DNA of 7,970 nucleotides, taken from positions 1 to 7,970 of the forward strand of contig NZCB01000038.1 in assembly GCA_002688165.1 (NCBI GenBank). The letters are read 5' to 3'. This document shows, in pieces, positions 1-4,182 of this stretch; position 1 is the first letter of the stretch, and each line of letters opens with the position of its first letter. A model generated the notes under the pieces. It was not told where the DNA came from and did not search any database. It saw only the letters and a list, made by a program, of their open reading frames with translations. A program made the position numbers and the translations under genes. The DNA is from Candidatus Pacearchaeota archaeon. Lineage in GTDB: Archaea; Nanobdellota; Nanobdellia; Pacearchaeales; GW2011-AR1.

Positions 1-64
1 CATATTTCTTTTTCTTTCTTTGCTTATGATACTTTCCACCTGATATCTTTCTTCCATATCCCAT
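1..64 (-). CDS. rps8e: Small ribosomal subunit protein S8e (eS8), N-terminal fragment
   Basis: Only the first 21 codons are inside the window; the gene runs off the left edge. The reverse strand from base 64 reads MGYGRKISGGKYHKQRKKKK followed by Y. This matches the start of archaeal S8e proteins, whose N-terminus is a short G-R-K run, then (T/S)-G-G, then a very basic R/K-K-K-R-K-Y stretch that contacts 16S rRNA. S8e is a 30S subunit protein shared by archaea and eukaryotes and absent from bacteria, so it also supports the archaeal assignment. It lies downstream of guanylate kinase on the same strand with a 59-bp gap and has its own TATA-like box. The call rests on a short segment, but the pattern is distinctive. 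Confidence 0.82.
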   Translation of the reverse strand, partial: MGYGRKISGGKYHKQRKKKKY

Positions 65-85
65 AGTTTAGTTAGAAATTATTGC

Positions 86-92
86 TTTTTAA
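86..92 (-). promoter_or_regulatory. Putative TATA box for rps8e
   Basis: The plus strand reads TTTTTAA here (CTTAAAAAG on the coding strand). Its centre is about 25 bp before the rps8e ATG, the same spacing seen for several other genes in the window, so the transcript is probably leaderless. A second AT-rich candidate lies at 111-118. Confidence 0.45.
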
Positions 93-123
93 GTGTTTCT
101 AAATTTCTAATTTAAAAATTACT

Positions 124-699
124 TCATATGCCTCTAATTATATTCAATATCTGTTCAAGAGCAGAATCCAAATCATCATTGACAATATAATGATTAAAAT
201 ATCTTTCATTAGCATAATAAAATTTCAGCTCCTCATCTCCAGTTTTCAGCCTAGCAATTATCTCTTCCTCAGATAATTTCCCCCTATTTCTAATTCTATT
301 TTCCCTTTCCCCTCTTGAAGGAGTATTAATAAAAATAGAAATATGTTTCCTAGAATTCATCCTCGCAGAATCTTTAATAGATTTCAACCCGTTAACCTCT
401 ATAACCTTGAAAACATTCTTTCCTTCATCTAAGAAAGGAAGAATACTCTCAAAACTAGTTCCATAATAATTTCCAACGTAATCATTATATTCTAAAAATT
501 CTCCATTATTAATCATTTCTAAGAATTCTTTCTTAGTTTTAAAATAAAAATCAGAATCATCTTCATTTGGTCTTTTTTTTCTAGTAGTCGTAGATATAGA
601 TCTATTAATCAATTCAGGATATCTTTCAATAAGCCTATTAAGAATCACACTCTTCCCCACCCCTGATGGCCCTATAAAAGTAATCAAACACCCTTCCAT
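124..699 (-). CDS. gmk: Guanylate kinase (GMP kinase)
   Basis: Predicted to phosphorylate GMP or dGMP to GDP or dGDP with ATP, a cytosolic step of guanine nucleotide synthesis and salvage. The 191-aa length is typical of the family. Visible motifs are the P-loop GPSGVGKS (residues 10-17); the GMP-binding region with S-x-S-T-T-T-R at 34-40, then R43-P44 and the D-FYF segment at 50-53; GEFLEY (66-71) and GNYYGT (76-81), which are standard GMP-site signatures; IEVNG (100-104) in place of the usual (I/L)-D-V-Q-G; the lid-like R-I-R-N-R-G-K-L-S-E-E (135-145); and the C-terminal VNDDL (173-177). The ATG at 697-699 has a TATA-like box about 25 bp upstream. Gmk is common in bacteria and eukaryotes but patchy in archaea, so this copy may have been acquired. 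No motif is missing. Confidence 0.93.
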   Translation of the reverse strand: MEGCLITFIGPSGVGKSVILNRLIERYPELINRSISTTTRKKRPNEDDSDFYFKTKKEFLEMINNGEFLEYNDYVGNYYGTSFESILPFLDEGKNVFKVIEVNGLKSIKDSARMNSRKHISIFINTPSRGERENRIRNRGKLSEEEIIARLKTGDEELKFYYANERYFNHYIVNDDLDSALEQILNIIRGI

Positions 700-719
700 G
701 ATATAATCTCTTTTTCCAT

Positions 720-727
720 TTTATAAA
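720..727 (-). promoter_or_regulatory. Putative TATA box for gmk
   Basis: TTTATAAA, a perfect palindrome, is centred 24.5 bp before the gmk ATG, which implies a leaderless transcript. It lies in the 74-bp divergent gap between gmk and the LSm gene. The LSm gene has its own box at 745-752. Confidence 0.5.
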
Positions 728-744
728 TTTTTTCATACAAAACA

Positions 745-752
745 TTTTTAAA
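745..752 (+). promoter_or_regulatory. Putative TATA box for the LSm gene
   Basis: TTTTTAAA. The centre of its TTTAAA core (749.5) is 24.5 bp before the ATG at 774 but only 18.5 bp before the ATG at 768. The spacing seen at neighbouring genes therefore favours the second ATG as the start of a leaderless mRNA. Confidence 0.45.
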
Positions 753-773
753 CTAGTTTAAAGAAGAATGAAT

Positions 774-1016
774 ATGGTTAATGGAATCGAAAGACCACTT
801 GACGTGTTGAACAACGCAAAAGGAAAAGAAGTGTTAGTTCAACTAAAAAACAACCGACAAATGGTTGGAACTCTTTTGGCATTTGACATCCACATTAATG
901 TGGTTTTAGACAATGCAAAAGAATTAGTAGAGGGAGACGAACGAAGAAGTATGGGACTTACATTTCTTCGAGGAGATACAATAATCTTCATCTCTCCAGC
1001 AAGTGTCGCGAAATAA
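774..1016 (+). CDS. Archaeal Sm-like (LSm/SmAP) RNA-binding protein
   Basis: An 80-aa single-domain Sm-fold protein, expected to form a homo-heptameric ring that binds U-rich RNA and takes part in RNA processing and turnover. Numbered from the ATG at 774, the Sm1 motif covers about 17-50, with the core FDIHINVVLDN at 37-47; H40 and N42 match the U-binding His and Asn of archaeal SmAPs. Sm2 is FLRGDTIIFISP at 64-75, with R66 matching the conserved RNA-contacting Arg. The opening RPLDVLNNA is typical of archaeal members. The start could be 768 (M-N-M-V) or 774; I chose 774 because the TATA-like box then has the spacing seen at other genes here, and because the family usually starts just before the RPLDVL segment. 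It is divergent from gmk and convergent with rnz. Confidence 0.93.
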   Translation: MVNGIERPLDVLNNAKGKEVLVQLKNNRQMVGTLLAFDIHINVVLDNAKELVEGDERRSMGLTFLRGDTIIFISPASVAK

Positions 1017-1101
1017 TAACTAGAATATTGAGCTTTGGCCCTATTAGATTAGCACGGGTAAGGTTTTCTAAAATAATTAAAGATAGTGAATACTCTTTCC
1101 A

Positions 1102-2004
1102 TCAAATAGTCACTTTCATTAAATCACTAGCAATTTTAACATTCTTATAAATTTTCTTAGCCTCTTTCAACAAAAACTTTTCCTTAAATTCATATCTTTG
1201 AGAAATATGACTAATTATTAATTCCTTAACTTTTCCCTTTTTTCCAGCTTTAGCAGATTCCTCTAATGTCAGATGTTTATACCTCTTAGACATCTCTTTA
1301 CCAACAGAAGTACTTCCAAGAAAAACTCCCTCCATAATTGCAAGATCAGAATTCTTAATCAACTTATCAACATTACTACAATATTTAGTATCAAAAACAA
1401 AACTAATCTTTCTACCTTTTTCCAAAAAAGTAAGATCTTTATATTTAATCAACTTTCCATCAATTTTAACATTCTTCTTCCTTATTAACTTCCCAACTTC
1501 CTTACCTTTAATATTATACTTAGACAATTTCTTTTTATCAATTCTCAATCTATCTTTCTCTTCAAACATATAACCATTACAAGTAACATCATGATTTAAT
1601 GCTAAACTACTAATAGAAAAATAAGGATTATCAATAAACTTCCCTCTAACTTCCTTTATTTTATAATCAATACCATGAACACCAGTTAAGTCCAAAAACT
1701 GTTTCATTTTTTTCCCAGCCCCCTTAGGACAATAAATCATTAACTCTCGATTATAACCAGTCTTACTCATAGTATGCAATAATCCAGGCAATCCAAAAAT
1801 ATGATCTCCATGCATATGAGTAATTAATATATCAGTAATCTTACACATATTCAATTTAGCCTTTCTAATTTGCCTTTGAGTTCCCTCTCCACAATCTACC
1901 AAAAAATTTTTATTTTTATAATTAAAAATAATTGCATTATGATTCCTACTAGGAGTAGGAATTGCACTCCCAGTTCCTAAAAATACTATATCTATCGAAT
2001 CCAT
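1102..2004 (-). CDS. rnz: Ribonuclease Z (tRNase Z), tRNA 3' end-processing endonuclease
   Basis: A zinc-dependent metallo-beta-lactamase-fold endonuclease that cuts pre-tRNA after the discriminator base so that CCA can be added. It is 300 aa, the normal short form. Visible motifs are the N-terminal FLGTGSAIPTPSRNHNA (8-24); LVDCGEGTQRQ (35-45); the metal-binding HMHGDH (63-68); GLPGLLHTM (71-79); H138 in the L-N-H-D segment followed by GY (144-145); D205 in FDT; KHLT (243-246), corresponding to the H-S/M-T box; and H266 in SHISQRY (265-271). All expected metal ligands are present, at positions very close to those of bacterial and archaeal RNase Z. Residues 150-190 are a lysine-rich insert in the usual variable region. 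The start has a TATA-like box 24.5 bp upstream and no leader. The two tRNA genes in this window lack an encoded CCA and are natural substrates. Confidence 0.95.
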   Translation of the reverse strand: MDSIDIVFLGTGSAIPTPSRNHNAIIFNYKNKNFLVDCGEGTQRQIRKAKLNMCKITDILITHMHGDHIFGLPGLLHTMSKTGYNRELMIYCPKGAGKKMKQFLDLTGVHGIDYKIKEVRGKFIDNPYFSISSLALNHDVTCNGYMFEEKDRLRIDKKKLSKYNIKGKEVGKLIRKKNVKIDGKLIKYKDLTFLEKGRKISFVFDTKYCSNVDKLIKNSDLAIMEGVFLGSTSVGKEMSKRYKHLTLEESAKAGKKGKVKELIISHISQRYEFKEKFLLKEAKKIYKNVKIASDLMKVTI

Positions 2005-2025
2005 AATATATATTAGAAATACCTA

Positions 2026-2031
2026 TTTAAA
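2026..2031 (-). promoter_or_regulatory. Putative TATA box for rnz
   Basis: The TTTAAA core is centred 24.5 bp before the rnz ATG; the expected transcription start falls on the start codon. Confidence 0.45.
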
Positions 2032-2050
2032 TAATTAATCTAAACAAATA

Positions 2051-2056
2051 TTTAAA
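2051..2056 (+). promoter_or_regulatory. Putative TATA box for the membrane-protein gene
   Basis: The TTTAAA core would place transcription start near 2078, leaving a leader of about 24 nt. This gene is one of the few here with both a leader and a Shine-Dalgarno-like sequence. Confidence 0.4.
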
Positions 2057-2093
2057 AACAAAAATAACCTAATTAATACATAATAAATTAAAA

Positions 2094-2097
2094 GAGG
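2094..2097 (+). promoter_or_regulatory. Shine-Dalgarno-like GAGG before the 2102 start
   Basis: GAGG, complementary to the CCUC of the 16S rRNA tail, ends 4 nt before the ATG. The spacing is short but it supports the start at 2102. Confidence 0.4.
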
Positions 2098-2101
2098 ATT
2101 C

Positions 2102-2998
2102 ATGAAAAAAAATACATTAAAAATTCTAGGAATAATATTAATAGTATTAGTACTAACTGGATTTTTATTAATTGGAATAAACATTTTAGGTTATGTGATT
2201 TCTAATGAAAAAATATCTTCAATAGAATTTTCAAAAATAGAAGATATAACATTAAGTAATGGAAATGAGAAAATAATACCTATAAATATAAAAAATATAG
2301 GAGGAGAAGATATAACAAATTGTTTATTATTAATCACTGGAGAAAAATCTGATTGGACAAAAAATGAGGAAACAAAAGATATTCTTGCTCAAACAGATAT
2401 AAATTTTAATTTAAAAATAACAATTCCAGAAGAAACAGAAATTGATGATTATCCATTAACACTCCAATTAACTTGTGATCAAGAATCAAATTTCAAAGAA
2501 ATAAGTATTGCGGTTACAAAAGGCGTAAATGCAATAAAAGTAAGAGAAATAAAATCAGAAAAAAGAAATTTAAACATTTTATATACATTTGACAATAACA
2601 AATTCATAGGAGAATCAACCTATGTTGAAATTTGGATATTAAATCCAGAAGGATTTGAAATAAAAAGGCTACAAGATAGATTTTCAATAAAAACAGATAA
2701 CCTAATATTAAGAAATATAGATATAGAATTAGAAGAAAATCTTAAGGGAGTTTATGGGATATTCTTTTCACATCCTTCAGATTTAGAAAACTACATAAAA
2801 AAATCTGTAATCTTAGGAAAATCAGGAACATCAGGAAATGCAATCTTCAAAATAGTTAAGGGCAAGGGATTTCCTTATGCAATATTCTTACTAATAATAG
2901 CCATAGGAATATTTTTTATATTTAAATCCCATAGAAGAGCTGTACAAAACGTTAATCAACAAATTTCTAAAACTCCAAAACTTAGACGTTTAAAATAA
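2102..2998 (+). CDS. Two-pass membrane protein with extracellular beta-rich region
   Basis: A 298-aa protein of unknown function. A hydrophobic helix spans residues 8-33 and a second spans 257-275, followed by a short basic tail (KSHRRA to the end, 13 K/R-rich residues being the obvious cytoplasmic anchor). The roughly 220 residues between them should lie outside the cell. Residues 45-140 look like an immunoglobulin-like module of the NEW3/COG1470 sort: NEKIIPINIKNIGG is followed by hydrophobic-alternating strands, a G-x-x-S-x-W segment at 80-85, and an I-P-E-x-x-x-x-D-x-Y pattern near 108-117. That assignment is from pattern memory and is only moderately secure. Residues 145-235 form a second beta-rich stretch with no family I recognise. 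Such bitopic or two-pass Ig-like surface proteins are common in DPANN archaea. It is transcribed divergently from rnz and towards tRNA-Arg. Confidence 0.7.
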   Translation: MKKNTLKILGIILIVLVLTGFLLIGINILGYVISNEKISSIEFSKIEDITLSNGNEKIIPINIKNIGGEDITNCLLLITGEKSDWTKNEETKDILAQTDINFNLKITIPEETEIDDYPLTLQLTCDQESNFKEISIAVTKGVNAIKVREIKSEKRNLNILYTFDNNKFIGESTYVEIWILNPEGFEIKRLQDRFSIKTDNLILRNIDIELEENLKGVYGIFFSHPSDLENYIKKSVILGKSGTSGNAIFKIVKGKGFPYAIFLLIIAIGIFFIFKSHRRAVQNVNQQISKTPKLRRLK

Positions 2999-3065
2999 AA
3001 CCATAATTTTAAATATAGTTCTTTTTTCTTATGAGTATCTCTAGAATCTAAGATTTTAGATGATC

Positions 3066-3073
3066 CTAAAAAC
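3066..3073 (+). promoter_or_regulatory. Weak candidate TATA box for tRNA-Arg
   Basis: CTAAAAAC is centred about 30 bp before the tRNA, similar to the spacing at tRNA-Cys. A better-looking box, TTTTAAATATAG, is at 3007-3018; if that one is used, the precursor carries a leader of about 65 nt containing the hairpin ATCTAA-GATT-TTAGAT (3046-3061) and the palindrome at 3076-3085. Confidence 0.3.
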
Positions 3074-3075
3074 AA

Positions 3076-3085
3076 GAGCATGCTC
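3076..3085 (+). repeat. Perfect 10-bp palindrome upstream of tRNA-Arg
   Basis: GAGCATGCTC, followed a few bases later by a T7 run (3090-3096) and then the tRNA. It could be a protein-binding site, a leader hairpin, or part of a terminator for the upstream gene. Confidence 0.4.
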
Positions 3086-3099
3086 ATTGTTTTTTTGAT

Positions 3100-3173
3100 G
3101 CTCCCGTAGCTCAGCTGGATAGAGCGACTGCCTTCTAAGCAGTAGGTCGCAGGTTCGAATCCTGTCGGGGGCA
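3100..3173 (+). tRNA. tRNA-Arg(UCU)
   Basis: A complete 74-nt cloverleaf decoding AGA, by far the most frequent Arg codon in these AT-rich genes. The acceptor stem GCTCCCG/CGGGGGC has one U-G pair. The D stem is GCTC/GAGC with a GG-containing loop; the anticodon stem ACTGC/GCAGT has loop CTTCTAA with anticodon TCT at 3134-3136; the variable region is 5 nt; the T stem GCAGG/CCTGT has loop TTCGAAT. The discriminator is A3173. No CCA is encoded and no intron is present. The last 12 nt plus the next T recur twice downstream (3237-3249 and 3310-3322). Confidence 0.96.
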
Positions 3174-3174
3174 T

Positions 3175-3249
3175 ATGTTATCGAACGTAATAAGATAACA
3201 TTGAAACCGACAGTACTAAGATCCTTGATCTTTCAACTGTCGGGGGCAT
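3175..3249 (+). repeat. tRNA-tailed hairpin unit 1
   Basis: A 75-nt unit directly following the tRNA. Hairpin A1 has an 8-bp perfect stem ATGTTATC (3175-3182)/GATAACAT (3194-3201). Hairpin B1 pairs CCGACAGT (3207-3214) with ACTGTCGG (3236-3243) and has an inner perfect hairpin AAGATC-CTT-GATCTT (3218-3232). The unit ends in CTGTCGGGGGCAT (3237-3249), identical to the tRNA-Arg 3' end plus one base (3162-3174). It shares ACCGACAGTA and AACTGTCGGGGGCAT with unit 2, while the rest differs in sequence but keeps the pairing. Confidence 0.75.
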
Positions 3250-3322
3250 GATTATGTATCGCGAAGCGATCACATAGCCACCGACAGTATGAGAACTTGT
3301 TCGAGTAAACTGTCGGGGGCAT
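3250..3322 (+). repeat. tRNA-tailed hairpin unit 2
   Basis: A 73-nt unit with the same architecture as unit 1. Hairpin A2 pairs TATGT-ATCGC (3253-3262) with GCGAT-C-ACATA (3266-3276), with a GAA loop and one bulged C. Hairpin B2 pairs CCGACAGT (3281-3288) with ACTGTCGG (3309-3316), can be extended by GCC/GGC across one mismatch, and has an inner GAAC-TT-GTTC. It ends in the third copy of CTGTCGGGGGCAT (3310-3322). The A stems of the two units are different sequences, so the structure is retained without the sequence. Confidence 0.75.
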
Positions 3323-3324
3323 TC

Positions 3325-3343
3325 AATTATTCTAAAAATAATT
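3325..3343. repeat. AT-only hairpin between the two sets of tRNA-end repeats
   Basis: AATTATT (3325-3331)/AATAATT (3337-3343) with a 5-nt loop. It lies exactly between the last tRNA-Arg tail copy and the distal tRNA-Cys tail copy, in the position that hairpin A holds in units 1 and 2. It could also act as a bidirectional transcript end. Confidence 0.5.
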
Positions 3344-3357
3344 AAGCAGGGACCGGG
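3344..3357 (-). repeat. Distal copy of the tRNA-Cys 3' end (att-like)
   Basis: AAGCAGGGACCGGG is identical over 14 bases to 4069-4082, which holds the last 12 bases of tRNA-Cys plus its discriminator and one flanking base (read on the minus strand). Start-to-start distance is 725 bp. A tRNA 3'-end copy in the same orientation beyond a gene is the usual footprint of site-specific integration into a tRNA gene. Downstream, bases 3358-3459 hold only a T run and no gene. Confidence 0.65.
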
Positions 3358-3409
3358 TACTCGTACTAAATGTTTTGACAGATAAAGATTTTATGTTAAG
3401 AGTCTGATA

Positions 3410-3416
3410 TTTTTTT
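3410..3416 (+). terminator. T7 run, likely end of the tRNA-Arg/hairpin-array transcript
   Basis: An oligo-T run of the kind archaeal RNA polymerase terminates at, lying inside a weak CTGA/TCAG hairpin (3404-3407 and 3418-3421). It is the first long T tract after the tRNA and its two repeat units. Confidence 0.4.
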
Positions 3417-3459
3417 GTCAGTCATAAATTAAAACAGCGTAAAAATGAAATATTGATTT

Positions 3460-3969
3460 CTAATCTAATCTTCCACTCTTAAGATTATCTAGAAGTGATT
3501 TATAATCTTTTTCTCGGACCGAATTTTCCATATCAAAATCAAGCAAGGCTTTTTGAGTTCTAGCCTCTAAAAATAATGTTGCCTCTAATCTTTTTAATAA
3601 ACCTCTATGTCTTATTTCTTGATTATCATATACTACTAGTCCTCCATTAGAGTATCTTAAATTTTCACTATTTCCGCCTTCCCAATTACCATTTAAGTCA
3701 ACAACAGTTTCAGGAAAATATTCTAAAATTTTTACGACTTTGTTTGCAGATTCAATAATATTCCCTGAATTATCTAAAATTATCTTAGAAATTTCATCTA
3801 AATCTTTACTAGAATAAATATTGAGATCTTCAGTCATACTCTTAAAAAATTTACCAGTAAAATTCAATAAGTATCTAGATTCTGAATATTTTGGAAATTT
3901 TCTACCATTATAAGGCAGGATTCCAAATACAAATTCAGTACCATCTATTTCTCTTACACTGTTTGCCAT
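3460..3969 (-). CDS. Unrecognised 169-aa protein in the tRNA-flanked island
   Basis: I do not recognise a family. The protein looks soluble: no signal peptide, no membrane helix, mixed charge. Residues 10-42 look beta/aromatic-rich, 54-84 look like amphipathic helix (DLDEISKIIL, then ANKVVKIL), 88-118 are Gly/Asn-rich and probably loops and strands, and 119-169 look helical and basic-acidic (RHRGLLKRLEATLFLEART). A short sequence recurs near each end: NSVRE at 3-7 and again at 149-153. The ATG at 3967-3969 has a palindromic TTTATAAA box centred 25.5 bp upstream, so it is very likely a real, leaderless gene rather than a chance frame. It is the only protein gene between the two convergent tRNAs and lies between copies of the tRNA-Cys 3' end. 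Cassette cargo, a toxin/antitoxin-like protein or a phage remnant are all possible, and none is shown. Confidence 0.7.
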   Translation of the reverse strand: MANSVREIDGTEFVFGILPYNGRKFPKYSESRYLLNFTGKFFKSMTEDLNIYSSKDLDEISKIILDNSGNIIESANKVVKILEYFPETVVDLNGNWEGGNSENLRYSNGGLVVYDNQEIRHRGLLKRLEATLFLEARTQKALLDFDMENSVREKDYKSLLDNLKSGRLD

Positions 3970-3990
3970 TAGATTATCTGCGATTTTCCA

Positions 3991-3998
3991 TTTATAAA
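3991..3998 (-). promoter_or_regulatory. Putative TATA box for the island gene
   Basis: TTTATAAA is identical to the gmk box and centred 25.5 bp before the ATG. The island gene is therefore equipped with a host-like leaderless promoter of its own. Confidence 0.5.
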
Positions 3999-4036
3999 TC
4001 TTTGTATTGTGACTACTATAAAATAACTAAAAAGAC

Positions 4037-4047
4037 AGCAGGGACCG
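4037..4047 (-). repeat. Proximal copy of the tRNA-Cys 3' end
   Basis: AGCAGGGACCG is an exact 11-base copy of 4070-4080 lying 33 bp on the 3' side of the tRNA. The spacer between the copies can form TGTA-TAGG-TACA (4048-4059) flanked by CC/GG. This echoes the hairpin-plus-tRNA-tail units after tRNA-Arg. Confidence 0.6.
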
Positions 4048-4069
4048 TGTATAGGTACAAAGGTATGGA

Positions 4070-4141
4070 AGCAGGGACCGGGAATCGAACCCGGGAAAAC
4101 GGGGTCTGCAACCCCGCGCAATACCACTATGCGATCCCTGC
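4070..4141 (-). tRNA. tRNA-Cys(GCA)
   Basis: A complete 72-nt cloverleaf on the minus strand. The acceptor stem is GCAGGGA/TCCCTGC; the D arm GCAT/TTGC has a T-T mismatch in the last pair and loop AGTGGTA; the anticodon stem CGGGG/CCCCG has loop TTGCAGA with anticodon GCA (plus-strand 4107-4109); the variable region is TTTTC; the T stem CCGGG/CCCGG has loop TTCGATT. The discriminator is U (base 4070), the known identity element of tRNA-Cys. No CCA and no intron. It converges on tRNA-Arg across an interval of roughly 0.9 kb. Confidence 0.96.
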
Positions 4142-4166
4142 ATGAAAAACTTAAGAAATCTCCATT

Positions 4167-4172
4167 TTTAAA
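4167..4172 (-). promoter_or_regulatory. Putative TATA box for tRNA-Cys
   Basis: The TTTAAA core is centred 28.5 bp before the first tRNA base, so transcription should start within a few bases of the mature 5' end. Confidence 0.45.
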
Positions 4173-4182
4173 TCTAGTTATT

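Larger units (their letters stand above)
3344..4069. mobile_element. Putative mini-element integrated at the tRNA-Cys 3' end
   Basis: The stretch is bounded by direct copies of the tRNA-Cys 3' end (3344-3357 and 4069-4082), has a third copy inside at 4037-4047, and carries one unrecognised gene with its own promoter. There is no integrase, transposase or replication gene, so if mobile it would have to be mobilised in trans. The element identity is inferred from the repeats alone. An alternative is slippage or recombination that duplicated tRNA ends without true mobility. Confidence 0.4.

Noticed and set aside
1017..1101. Possible small RNA or gene between LSm and rnz
   Set aside because: Only a weak CCC...GGG pairing and T-rich tracts are visible; most simply a convergent terminator spacer.
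1273..1488. Plus-strand open frame of 71 codons
   Set aside because: Lies wholly antisense within the tRNase Z gene, which has all catalytic motifs.
2956..3174. Minus-strand open frame of 72 codons starting MPPTGFEPATYC
   Set aside because: It is the antisense of tRNA-Arg plus the end of the upstream gene; GFEPAT-type starts are a well-known spurious product of antisense tRNA reading.
3162..3322. CRISPR-like array (three repeats with ~60-nt spacers)
   Set aside because: Repeats are only 13-15 nt, are copies of the tRNA 3' end, the spacers form hairpins, and there are no cas genes.
3175..3322. Degenerate tandem tRNA genes or split-tRNA halves
   Set aside because: The period is close to tRNA length, but no D arm, anticodon arm or proper T arm is present; TTCGAGT at 3300-3306 resembles a T loop but lacks a matching stem.
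3891..4145. Plus-strand open frame of 84 codons ending across tRNA-Cys
   Set aside because: Antisense to the island gene start and to tRNA-Cys, with no family signal; spurious.
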